The position numbers and the translations under genes were made by a program. 64,000 bases of DNA from Calothrix anomala FACHB-343 (lineage in GTDB: Bacteria > Cyanobacteriota > Cyanobacteriia > Cyanobacteriales > Nostocaceae), in contig NZ_JACJQG010000006.1 in assembly GCF_014696435.1 (NCBI RefSeq), forward strand, positions 124,001-188,000. Reading direction: 5' to 3'. This document shows positions 46,946 to 57,000 of this stretch, in pieces. The notes under the pieces were generated by a model that saw only the letters and a list, made by a program, of their open reading frames with translations, did not search any database and was not told the DNA's origin. Position 1 is the first letter of the stretch, and the number at the start of each line of letters is the position of its first letter.

Positions 46946-47797
46946 TATCCCATAGTAAAAATGCTAATAGCTTAGAAAACTGGAAGAGCAAAAAAATTAG
47001 GGGGTGCAAGCTGAAAAGGCAATATGCTTAACTTCATATAAATTTGATTAGTTATCTCATATCTTACATCTCTAGAAATAGATGTCAAAACAAAAACTAA
47101 GTGTTGGCGTAATTAAACGCTAGGTAGTCAATACAAGAGTAAGTACAATAAAATAAAAGAAAATTCTGGGAAATTCTCAATTACTGGGCAGTTTCTACAG
47201 CATCACCTCGATCGGGTAGTGATGGAAAATGAATAGAGATTGAGTTTAGCGACCTGCAAGTATGCAGTTAGAAACACGATTAACTCTAGAAACTGGAAAA
47301 GCCTTGGCGATCGCAATACTGGATGATGCTTTAGCCGCTCCCTACATCTTGTAGTTTTTTGAATTTATCTATGTAAGATAAATGTGTATTTTGATTATTA
47401 TGTCAATTCTCTGTATTTAATACTTGTCCTTCATCTAACGTCACATTCTGCTACTCTTGATTGCCTTTGGATAGATTCTAAAATATCCAAGTTGAGACTG
47501 ATGAGGAAATCATATCTCCATTTTCAAGATTTTGGAAGAAAGTTGATGTATCTCAAGATGGCTCGTACAAATCAAGATGCTACTCAGGCAAACACATCTA
47601 CATTTTGGTAATTTACACTTATATTAAGCAGCAACTATAAGTCATTAATATTACAACATAATTATCTTGTAATAAACAATGCAGTTTTATAGTTATTGAG
47701 TAATATAGAATACCCAACAGCAGCATTTACTACTTAAATTGGCTAAAAATGATATTCTGATTTTCAAAGTAAAACGACTCTAGTAAGGATTTAGGCA
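46946..47797. other. Divergent non-coding region upstream of cupin and SDR genes
   Basis: 852 bp, AT-rich. A short frame at 47262-47354 reads MQLETRLTLETGKALAIAIL and then stops; it resembles the start of GlcG/HbpS-type heme-binding proteins and may be a decayed remnant (low confidence). The 75-codon frame at 47384-47611 shows no family features. Promoters for both flanking genes must lie here. Confidence 0.55.
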
Positions 47798-48532
47798 ATG
47801 ACAAAATTAACTGGAAAAGTTGCACTTGTAACAGCTTCATCCCGTGGTATTGGCAGAGCAGTTGCCAAACGTCTAGCAGCAGATGGTGCCGCAGTTGTCG
47901 TAAACTATGTCTCTTCACCAGAAAAAGCCGAGACTGTAGTCAAAGAAATTGTAGATGGAGGCGGAAGAGCGATCGCAATTCCCGGTAGTGTGGCGAATAA
48001 AGCAGACGTACTGCGATTATTTGACGAAACAGAGTCTAAATTCGGTACCATCGACATTGTTGTCAATGTTGCGGGCGCATCCGTGTTTAAACCTCATATC
48101 GAATTGACCGATGAAGACTTTGACAAAGTATTTTTAGTGAATGCTAAAGGTGCAATGTATATATTGCAAGAAGCCGCAAAGCGCATTAAAGATGGCGGTC
48201 GCATAGTACAATTTTCTACCGGAGGTACAATGATGCCCGTACCTACTGGTGGTATTTATGCTGCCAGCAAAGCGGCAGGTGAACGATTCGCCTTTGCCCT
48301 TGCCAAGGAACTTGGGCATCGTCAGGTAACGGTAAATGTAGTATCCCCAGGCGTGACAAATACGGATGGGTTGATTATGCCGAAAGAAGCTGTAGATCAA
48401 CTGATTCAGCAAACACCTCTGGGAAGACTAGGACAACCAGAAGATGTAGCCGATGTAGTGGCTTTTTTAGTTAGCGATAATGCTCATTGGATGACAGGAC
48501 AAAACATCCAAGCTAATGGGGGCATTTTGTAG
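47798..48532 (+). CDS. Short-chain dehydrogenase/reductase
   Basis: A protein of 244 residues, a classical SDR. The cofactor motif TASSRGIGRAVAKRLA (TGxxxGIG with the first G replaced by A) is near residue 12. The NVAG motif is followed by a serine in STGGTMMPV and the catalytic YAASKAAGERF (YxxxK, about residues 151-155). VSPGVTNTDGL and the C-terminal MTGQNIQANGG are typical of 3-oxoacyl-ACP reductase-like enzymes. It should reduce a ketone or oxidise an alcohol with NADP(H). It stands alone between long gaps, though the multi-domain array 3.7 kb to the right could include its substrate (inference). Confidence 0.9.
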   Translation: MTKLTGKVALVTASSRGIGRAVAKRLAADGAAVVVNYVSSPEKAETVVKEIVDGGGRAIAIPGSVANKADVLRLFDETESKFGTIDIVVNVAGASVFKPHIELTDEDFDKVFLVNAKGAMYILQEAAKRIKDGGRIVQFSTGGTMMPVPTGGIYAASKAAGERFAFALAKELGHRQVTVNVVSPGVTNTDGLIMPKEAVDQLIQQTPLGRLGQPEDVADVVAFLVSDNAHWMTGQNIQANGGIL

Positions 48533-49124
48533 TTTTCACAATTTCCAACCTAATTCACAGCCACCATCTTTCACTTTGCTTTTGGCATACCTGCTGATAA
48601 CGCGGCAAGGTAACAAAGTTACTGTATCTTAGAGATTTCTTGAATAGTTCTCAAAGGTATACCACTACTAGACAATGTGAATTGGTTGAACTCAAGTTAA
48701 TTAGGGGCTTCCAAGTAAGAAATATTTCATTGCTATTGTTCGCTATTGACTGTTGATTATTGACAGGAGACAATCAAATCTCCCTGGCTAGAAGCGGAAT
48801 AATTTATTGTTGGAAGTTCCCTGATTTATCCATCTGTGTTCTGCTGTTTATTAGTTCGCTACCCCACGGAGTATTGCAAAAACGAATACAGTCTGGATTT
48901 TTGAGTTTTGTGGTGGCATATCTCCAGCCAGAATATGGACAATAATCAATTGCTCAACTGGAGTAAGTTGCTTAGATATTAGCTCTTAACCAACTCCCAA
49001 AACCTGAAACTTATTACCCATCAGTGGGAAAGCACTGCCAACTTTTTATGCCAAAAGCTTGGATATTCCAGGTGTGAAGTTTAACATAACTATATTTATA
49101 TCCTGACCCAAATACTGAAAATCC
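48533..49124. other. Non-coding stretch between SDR and porin genes
   Basis: 592 bp with no convincing gene. A short TATTGACTGTTGATTATTGAC tract at about 48743-48763 resembles the other heptanucleotide repeats. The 61-codon frame at 48760-48945 has no features. The porin promoter is expected near 49080, where TTTAACATAACTATATTTAT provides an AT-rich box. Confidence 0.6.
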
Positions 49125-50999
49125 ATGAGAAGTTTAAAATTCCTTGGCAAGCATCGTTCTGTTTACAGACAGATACTGCTGACAATCTCAGCCATCCTGG
49201 TTTACCAAATACTGCCAACTTCGATTCAGGTACTAGCTAAAGAAGTCAATCAGGATGCTACCCAGTCAGTTACAGAGCAAAAAGCTTTAGATGGCCAAGG
49301 AATAGATGAATTGTTATTTTTCTCATCCCTATCGACAACTGTTAATTCTAGCCAAACAGTTTCTCAAGGACAAAATCGGCAGAAAATTATTGCTCAAACT
49401 ACTAGCGAGTCGCCAACAACCCCAAAGCCAAGCTCCTTGCCTGCATTGGATTCTAACCTATTAGAGCCAGCCAACGCAGATGAACAAGAAAACGATCCAA
49501 TGGCTCAAGTCACCAACATTTCTCAGTTGCAGGATGTGCAGCCAACAGATTGGGCCTTCAGCGCTCTACAATCTTTAGTTGAGCGCTATGGTTGTATTGC
49601 TGGTTATCCTAATGGTACATTCCGTGGCGATCGCGCTTTGACTCGTTATGAATTTGCTGCTGGCTTAAATGCTTGTTTAGACCGGATTAATGAACTAATT
49701 GGTACGGCTACTCAAGAGTTAGTGACCAAACAAGACCTAGAAACTTTAAAACGGTTACAAGAAGAATTTGCTACTGAACTGGCTACCCTACGGGGTCGGG
49801 TAGATGCTTTAGAAGCACGCACTACAGAATTAGAAGCCAATCAATTCTCTACTACAACCAAACTATTTGGTAATTTAAGAGTTCAAACTAACGCTTACTT
49901 TTCGGGTGATGGTAATCCTCAAACCAACATACAATACAATTTCTTCCTCGGACTGCTGACTAGCTTTACAGGCCGAGATTTGTTATTTACCGGTCTTGGC
50001 GCTACAAGTACTGCATTTCCTGAGCTAGCAACTAACAATAATGGTAGAGATGTTGGTTCTACAAGAGAAGGTTCCAGCGATACCACGGGTTCCGGCGATA
50101 GTTTCAGCAACGTCAGAATACTGGGATTAGAATATCAATTTCCCATCGGTGACAATTTATTGATCAATGTTATTGCTGCTAATAGATATCGTTTTAGCCC
50201 AGTTCTCTTGTCTCAGTTTCTGCCTTACTATACCATTGGTCGCGGGCCTATTAGTGCTTTTGCTGAGGCACCCCCTATTTATTTAGTGGGAGCAGGGACT
50301 GGCATTTCTGCAAGTTATAAGATTGTAGACTCGACAGTACTAACTTTGACTTACCAAGGAACTTTTGCCAACGAGTCCCAAGCCGGAGGTTTGTTTAATG
50401 GAGACTATGTTGCTGCCGCTCAGGTTAACTACAATCCCAATCCCGGTTTATTCTTGCAGGCTTTATATCAACACGGCTACTTTAATCCTGGCAATTTTGG
50501 CTTTCACAGTGGTCAAACGTTTAGAGGCAATGGTTTTGTAGGTAGTGCGCTGGCCAATCGTTTTGATGATGCTGGTGTTTTGTTTGATGAAGCATCAGCA
50601 GTTAGTACTAATGCTTATCAGATTGGTGGCTATTTTGCAATTAGTCCTAAGGTAGTAATTGGTGGTTGGGCTAATCTCATCCAAGCCAGACTCATCGGCA
50701 AAGGAGATGCTGATATTTGGACTTATTCAATTCAAGCTGCCTTTCCTGATTTGTTTAGAAAAGGCAATCAAGGAGGGTTAATTGTTGGTATGGAGCCGAC
50801 TCTGACTGGTGTCAGAACAAGTTTGCCTTATGCACAATTCAAAAACGATACCTCATTACATATTGAAGCTTATTATCGGCATCAGCTTTCCGAGCAAATC
50901 TCTATTAGTCCTTCTGTGATTTGGATTACATCACCCAACCAAGATGCTAATAATGAGGATATTGTCATTGGTGGTATCAGAACTACTTTCAACTTTTAG
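49125..50999 (+). CDS. Iron-uptake-type porin (SLH, OprB-like)
   Basis: A protein of 624 residues with an export signal (RQILLTISAILVYQILPTSIQ). An SLH domain follows (about 140-200; VQPTDWAFSALQSLVERYGC, GYPNGTFRGDRALTRYEFA). A coiled-coil helix (about 205-250; LKRLQEEFATELATLRGRVD, ALEARTTELE) comes next, then an outer-membrane beta-barrel (about 255-624) ending in the aromatic TTFNF. This is the standard layout of cyanobacterial outer-membrane porins, in which the SLH domain binds the cell wall and the barrel lets small solutes, including inorganic iron, through. The long serine/threonine-rich N-terminal spacer is larger than usual. Confidence 0.92.
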   Translation: MRSLKFLGKHRSVYRQILLTISAILVYQILPTSIQVLAKEVNQDATQSVTEQKALDGQGIDELLFFSSLSTTVNSSQTVSQGQNRQKIIAQTTSESPTTPKPSSLPALDSNLLEPANADEQENDPMAQVTNISQLQDVQPTDWAFSALQSLVERYGCIAGYPNGTFRGDRALTRYEFAAGLNACLDRINELIGTATQELVTKQDLETLKRLQEEFATELATLRGRVDALEARTTELEANQFSTTTKLFGNLRVQTNAYFSGDGNPQTNIQYNFFLGLLTSFTGRDLLFTGLGATSTAFPELATNNNGRDVGSTREGSSDTTGSGDSFSNVRILGLEYQFPIGDNLLINVIAANRYRFSPVLLSQFLPYYTIGRGPISAFAEAPPIYLVGAGTGISASYKIVDSTVLTLTYQGTFANESQAGGLFNGDYVAAAQVNYNPNPGLFLQALYQHGYFNPGNFGFHSGQTFRGNGFVGSALANRFDDAGVLFDEASAVSTNAYQIGGYFAISPKVVIGGWANLIQARLIGKGDADIWTYSIQAAFPDLFRKGNQGGLIVGMEPTLTGVRTSLPYAQFKNDTSLHIEAYYRHQLSEQISISPSVIWITSPNQDANNEDIVIGGIRTTFNF

Positions 51000-51528
51000 A
51001 TAAATCTATTGCCGTCACAGACAGCTTTTATAGTGTTTTTCTGAATCCAGATGTAAAAAGTTATTAAATTCAGGGTAATGAAAAAATAGAGTCATGCCAA
51101 TATCTTAGTAAGAAGTACACATAAAGCAAGCGTCAAGCTTGTTAGCCCTGTATTTGCCATCGGGGCTGAAACATTGTACTTAAAATTCAAGCTCACCAGC
51201 AGTAAAATGTCAGTGAGATTCAGAGTCAGCAAACCCCGACTGTCTGTGGGTTATTCAGTCAAAACTTAAACCCACAGCAAAACTGCGAATAGATACTGGA
51301 GATCCTCATTTATTCATCATTTATTCAGTTAGGGTTCTATAGCTACCTAAGCGATCGCCCTTAACTCGATATATATGAAATATTAGCTTAATAACGATAA
51401 AGTGATGATTAAGTTTTGCTGCATAAATCTTTAGATTTGCTGCATAAACACTTAATCTCTCCCAGGCAAGAAGTTATAGTTGACACAGTTCATAACCACT
51501 ACTGAGAAAATTAGGGAAAAGTTGGGTA
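51000..51528. other. Non-coding stretch before the CMD gene
   Basis: 529 bp. One clear hairpin, AAGCAAGCGTCAAGCTTG at about 51125-51142, may end the porin transcript. No gene is visible. The promoter of the multi-domain array presumably lies in the last 150 bp. Confidence 0.6.
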
Positions 51529-51867
51529 ATGAAATACGAAAATGCGGTTTTAGATGACAAAGAACTACAAAAAGCTTTAATACAAATCAATCCTAAATTT
51601 GGTGACTTTGTCACCAGGGTTGCAGGTGAAGCTTGGGGTTTACCGCTCATTGACCAAAAAACCAAAGCGCTGATCACAATCGCTATTGACGTAGTCAATC
51701 AAGACCAGGTAGGGCCGGGTAACCCCTTTGGCGCGCACGTGAATATGGCACTCCAGCAGGGAGCAACTAGGGAGGAGATTGAAGAACTATTATTATTCCT
51801 GTGTGTTTACGCAGGTTTTAATAAAGTGGCAGGTTGTTTTGGCACGCTCAACGAAATTCTCAAGTAG
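51529..51867 (+). CDS. Carboxymuconolactone-decarboxylase-like protein
   Basis: A protein of 112 residues, a single CMD/AhpD-like domain (NPKFGDFVTRVAGEAWGLPL, DQKTKALITIAIDVVNQD, AHVNMALQQGATREEIEELL, LFLCVYAGFNKV). The CxxC pair of AhpD peroxidase partners is absent, so it is closer to the decarboxylase-like or uncharacterised branch. It begins the one-strand array of small-domain genes. Its sequence is nearly repeated as the first 112 residues of the 1210-residue protein at 54055, so the two are tandem duplicates. A 629-bp gap separates it from the EthD gene. Confidence 0.88.
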   Translation: MKYENAVLDDKELQKALIQINPKFGDFVTRVAGEAWGLPLIDQKTKALITIAIDVVNQDQVGPGNPFGAHVNMALQQGATREEIEELLLFLCVYAGFNKVAGCFGTLNEILK

Positions 51868-52496
51868 AACACAGGGGCAAATTTCCGAAATCAGTATATT
51901 CCGCATTGTAGCCCTACAAAGTAGCTCTGGTAAGGTATAGATAGAGAGAGATTCCCAAGACTTCTTCTTGATATCGCCTAGATAGATGTTATTCCTCTAT
52001 ATATGTAGAGAATAATAAGTACAAAAGGACAAACACCAACCTTCAGGTGGCACAGGATCGAAATCTTAGAGCATAAGAGCTTGAATTCTTTTGTCTTGTT
52101 GTACTACAGAGATAGTTGTTGTGCGATCGCATTTGATAAATTAACTGACAAGGTTTTTAGAGCTGGAGTCAGTAAAAAAAGTAGGCGTAACTAGCAAAGA
52201 TCGCTCACTTGCAACCTGAGAAATTCAGGATCGCACAAGAAATATTTCTTCAATCCATCAAGAGTAGCGATCGCCTAAAAAACAAAATCATCTCTGGATA
52301 ATCATCATGGCTGATAGCTATTCTGAGCATCAGATTGTTTTACCACGCTTTTCGGCACTATCTGCTTAAAATCAGGTAATATATAGCAAAAACCTTAATT
52401 TTCCCTAAAATTCAGCTTTCTTGGTTACCTAAAGTGACATAAGTAGAGTGTGATATCACCAGAGAACAACCATAGTGTGGACAAAGGACAGCAAGC
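51868..52496. other. Gap between CMD and EthD genes
   Basis: 629 bp with no recognisable gene. It contains two GCGATCGC-type sites. The stretch just before the next start, GGACAGCAAGC, has a counterpart (GGACAGCAGCA) inside the fused gene at 54422-54432. That marks the old boundary there. Confidence 0.65.
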
Positions 52497-54053
52497 ATGG
52501 TTTCAACCATCAACAAGGCGGCAAAGGTTGACTATTCAGCACGGGATAGTAAAGGAAAAGTAGCCTTCTACGTCCTCCTGTGGAAACGACAAGGAATCTC
52601 CTTAGAGATTTTTGATGACTACTGGAGAGACGTACATGGCCCGGTCTGTGCTAGATTGCCAGGTCAATATCAATACTGGCAGTTTCATGTGGCTCATAAC
52701 GAAGGGGGTTTATGGCCAGAAATTCCCGGTTTAGATTATAGATGGGAAAATGACGATAACTTTGATGGCATTGCAGAATTAACCTTTGAAAGTGATGCAG
52801 ACCGGCAAACATGGTTTAAAGCGTCAGCCATTCTCATGGATGACGAACACAACCTGTTTCGTAAAGCCATCGGTTACAACAGCAGCCCCGGTAATTCCAT
52901 CACTTATATAGATCGTATCCCCACAGGCGATCCCAACGGCGAAGTTGGAGCCATCAAATTCCATGTTTTAATCAAAAAAGCTGATGGTGCAAGTACAGAA
53001 GCTTTCCGCCGCTATCTGACAGAGACATTTGCCCCCAAAGTCAGCAACAATGATGTAGTACTTAAATTACGCTTGCATTTATTTGAAGAAGTCGATAATT
53101 CTCGCCCAGATGCAGCCGGGGTGAGTCATTATGAACCACCAGCCAAGCAATATCATGCAGCTTTTGAAATTGCTTTTTTAACTCATCTGGACAGAGAAAA
53201 GTTTTTCGCCTCTGCTGATTATGCAGCAGCAGTGCAAGATGCAGCTAAATATCTCAAACAAATTCAACCATTCCCCGAAAGGTCGGCTTATACCTTTGTA
53301 TACAACAGTCAGATGACTTTAGCCGGTCAACGTAGTTCTTCAGTAGCCGAACTGATCACAGACATCGGTGCAGTTAATCAACTTCAAGAGGACATAACAT
53401 CTCTCATGCTCAATTACAATCTTTACAGCTCTCCAACCAACGGTTATGCTTCGGCTCAAGCTACCCAAACCCAGCCAAAACCTGTGAAAAAGCGCGTAAA
53501 TTATTATCAAGGTTTGTCAGCTGACTATTCTCGTCCGGGACTTGTTAGCCCCTATGTAGCCAAAAAGCTAATTGAGGATGCAGAAAAAATTGTGGCAATG
53601 AAAGAACCGAGATTGCCAGAAATCAATTCTTATTACACATTAGAACAAATTGAACGGGAAAACAGAGAATGGTGGCCGACACATTGTGAAGCCTTGAGAC
53701 AAGGAAGAGGCGATATCTTAACTGGAGAGTACCGCGACGATTTAGTTTATTTTTGTCAAGATGGCCCCTACCAAGGCTTAGAACAGCAAAAAGAAAGAGA
53801 AAAACATTGGTGGGCATTAATTGCTCAACCAGGAGTCACCATGTGCTGGCCCATCGTCATGTTTTATGGCGAACACACATACTTTGAATGGAAGTGTGTA
53901 GACGACGAAACCAACGAAACTTTAGCCAAAGGTAATGTCACCTGGGTACGCCGAGGGCACCGTGGTGCTTGCTATTTAAAAACAGAACAATTGACTTTCT
54001 ACCGCGATGTATTTGCTCCCAATGAACTCCTGAACTTGATCACCACAGCTTAA
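52497..54053 (+). CDS. Tandem EthD-domain protein with NTF2-like C-terminus
   Basis: A protein of 518 residues. The N-terminal half holds two dimeric alpha/beta-barrel EthD-like domains. The first (about 20-140) has KVAFYVLLWKRQ, YWRDVHGPVCARLPG and the W/F-rich end. The second (about 150-285) has GAIKFHVLIKKADGAS, RRYLTETFAPKV and LDREKFFASADY. A linker leads to an NTF2/SnoaL-like region (about 355-515; EREWWPTHCEALRQGRGDIL-like, ending GHRGACYLKTEQLTFY). EthD and SnoaL-type folds commonly cyclise, oxidise or degrade aromatic or polyketide-like compounds without cofactors. The exact reaction is unknown. The next gene starts 2 bp after its stop. Confidence 0.8.
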   Translation: MVSTINKAAKVDYSARDSKGKVAFYVLLWKRQGISLEIFDDYWRDVHGPVCARLPGQYQYWQFHVAHNEGGLWPEIPGLDYRWENDDNFDGIAELTFESDADRQTWFKASAILMDDEHNLFRKAIGYNSSPGNSITYIDRIPTGDPNGEVGAIKFHVLIKKADGASTEAFRRYLTETFAPKVSNNDVVLKLRLHLFEEVDNSRPDAAGVSHYEPPAKQYHAAFEIAFLTHLDREKFFASADYAAAVQDAAKYLKQIQPFPERSAYTFVYNSQMTLAGQRSSSVAELITDIGAVNQLQEDITSLMLNYNLYSSPTNGYASAQATQTQPKPVKKRVNYYQGLSADYSRPGLVSPYVAKKLIEDAEKIVAMKEPRLPEINSYYTLEQIERENREWWPTHCEALRQGRGDILTGEYRDDLVYFCQDGPYQGLEQQKEREKHWWALIAQPGVTMCWPIVMFYGEHTYFEWKCVDDETNETLAKGNVTWVRRGHRGACYLKTEQLTFYRDVFAPNELLNLITTA

Positions 54054-54054
54054 A

Positions 54055-57000
54055 ATGAAACAGGAAAGAGCATATAAAAATGCCGTCCTAGATGACCAAG
54101 AACTGCAAGAAAGTTTAAAACAAATCAATCCCAAGTTTGGTGACTTTGTAATTCGGGTAGCAGGTGAAGCCTGGGGTTTGCCACTTATTGACCAAAAAAC
54201 TAAGGCTCTGATTACCATCGCTATTGATGTCGTCAATCAGGATCATAGAGGTGCTGGCAACCCTTTCGCGGCCCATATAAATATGGCTCTCAAACAGGGA
54301 GCCACCCGCGAAGAAATTGAAGAGCTGCTGCTGTTCTTATGCGTTTATGCGGGTTTTAATAAAGTTGCGGCTTGTTTCGGCACCCTGAACCAGATTTTTG
54401 ACAATTTAAATAGCATACCAAGGACAGCAGCAATGCTTTCAGCAACCAAAGAATCAAACCAAGCTGATTATTCAGCACGGGATAGTCAAGGAAAAGTAGC
54501 CTTCTACGTCCTCCTGTGGAAACGAGATGCCATTTCCCTAGAGCTGTTTGATAATTACTGGAAAGATGTACACGGCCCAGTCTGTGCTAGATTACCCGGT
54601 CAATATCAATACTGGCAGTTTCATGTGGCTCGTAACGAAGGGTGTTTATGGCCAGAAATTCCCGGTTTAGATTATAGCTGGGACATTGAAGATAACTTTG
54701 ATGGGATTGCAGAGTTAACCTTTGAAAGTGACGCAGACCGGCAAACCTGGTTCCAAGCGTCAGCCATTCTCATGGATGACGAACACAACCTGTTTCGTAA
54801 AGCCATTGGTTATAACACCAGTCCTGGTAATTCCATCACTTATCTAGATCGTATCCCCACAGGCGATCCCAACGGTGAAGTCGGAGTCATCAAATTTCAT
54901 GTTTTAATCAAAAAAGCTGATGGTGCGAGTACAGCAGCTTTTCGCCGCTATCTGACAGACACATTTGCCCCCAAAGTCAGCAATAGCGATGTAGTACTCA
55001 AATTGCGCTTGCATCTATTTGAAGAAGTTGATAATTCTCGCCCAGATGCAGCCGGGGTGAGTCATTACGAACCACCAGTCAAGCAATATCATGCAGCTTG
55101 TGAAATTGCTTTCTTAAATCCGTTGGACAGAGAAAAGTTTTTCGCCTCTGCTGATTATGCAGCAGCATTGCAAGATGCCGCTCAATATATCAAACAAATC
55201 CAACCTTTTTCCGAAAGGTCGGCTTATACCTTTGTATATAACAGTCAGATGACTCTCGCCGGTCAGAGGAGTGCCAAGGTAGCCGATTTAATTACTAAAA
55301 TTGGAGCTGCTAACCAAATCCAGAATGATATTGTTTCACTAATGATTAATGGTCAGACTGATTACGCAAACGGCAAAGTTTTAGCTCAGAATGGTCAAGC
55401 TGCTCTGCAAAACCACCAGCCAGTTAATAGTTCTGGATTAGGTCATTTATTGCAAGGCGTGCAGCACGTTGGTGTGACAATTCATGACATGGCTAAATCC
55501 CTCGAATTTTATACAGAAGTATTAGGAGGGAAATTAGTTGTTGGGGAAAGCGAGTTAGTAGGTGATGTCATCCAAAATACGCTGTTTCAAAAAGAAGAAT
55601 TGGAAGCATTAGCTCAAGGAATCGATCCGGAGAAAGCCGATATTCCTCATTTGCGAAGTGGCAAACAAGACGCTTTAGATGTCAAATTTATTTCTTTTGG
55701 CAATACTGTCGTTGAACTTATTTATGTGAGAGAAGCTGGCAAAGCTAACGCTCCTTATGGTTCAAGAACAAGTATTCCTTCTCACATTGGTCATGTTAAT
55801 GCCATGCACATTTCATTCAACGTTAAAGAAGGCGTTGATTTGAATGAATTTGCCAAAATCTTGGAAGAAGAATCTCACAGAAGAGGTATGAAAAATGTGG
55901 TTTGTAACCGCGTGATTCATGTCAAATCTGAAGCCGAAAGAAGAGCAGTTGCGCTGAGATACAATTCTTTTAAATTTTGGAATGAACCAGAAGCTATAGC
56001 AGCAGGCGAACCAGAAGTAGACTGGAGCAAAGACCCGATGGAAGGCTGGTCTTTGTTTTACTGCAAAGGGCCGAATGGCGAACAGTTAGAATTTAACCAA
56101 GTTACCCGCAAGGTGAAAACTCGCTTCCAAGAATCGATGGAGGAATATAACCAAGCTAACGGTACATCCTTCATTTTTCCCGACAATCAAGTTGCCAATG
56201 ACATTCTCAAAGCCAGAAGTTTTCAGCAAGTTTTAAATGGCCAAAGTTCAGGCAAGACAGGGCTATATTTCACATTTAGTATTCCTGTATATGCTGCTTG
56301 GGATATTGTTTGGGATGTCGTAAAAGACAAGATTGAAAATACATCACGATATAATCCTGAAGCCCAAGCACCGCAGATTTTGGCGAGATTCCACGATGGG
56401 ATGCTGCGACAAATGAATGCCCTGGGAATGGTTGTCAAAGAAAGAATAACTATAGATGAAAAATTAGGCTCAATCACCCATGATTTAGTAGATAATCCAC
56501 TGTTCAAGGGCAGAATAATTAACACAGTTGTCCGAGCCAAAGAGCCTCATACCCCTGTAAGTATTAGCTACACACTGAACTGGGAACCAGTGAATGCAGA
56601 AGCTATAAAAATGGTTCCAAAAATTGAAGAAAAACTTCACCAAGCAATTGAAAAATCTGTATTGCTTGCCAAAGAAGTTGCCGAAAATCAAGCAGCACAA
56701 AAAAAAGACAATTTCCAACTACAAGCGTCAACTAATAGAGGAAACTTAATGTCCAACAACTTGCCGGGAACAAATACAGACCTAGTAAAACGTTTGTTCT
56801 CCAGAGGCGAAGCATTTGATTCGGAAGGGTTCGTGACCTTTTTTACAGACACACCAGTATATCAGTTCGGCAACTTCGATGTCTGTTTAGATAAAGAGTC
56901 GATCAAAAAATCAGCCGATGCCTTCTTTAGTAAAATCGATGCCGTTTACCACGAGATCAAGAATATCTGGGAAGCAGGAGATGTGGTATTCGTAGAAATG

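Noticed and set aside
47384-47611. 75-codon frame upstream of the SDR gene
   Set aside because: No recognisable domain, no ribosome-binding site, and composition typical of AT-rich intergenic DNA.
51529-51867. AhpD alkylhydroperoxidase
   Set aside because: The family fold fits, but the redox CxxC pair is missing (LFLCVYAGF has a single cysteine).
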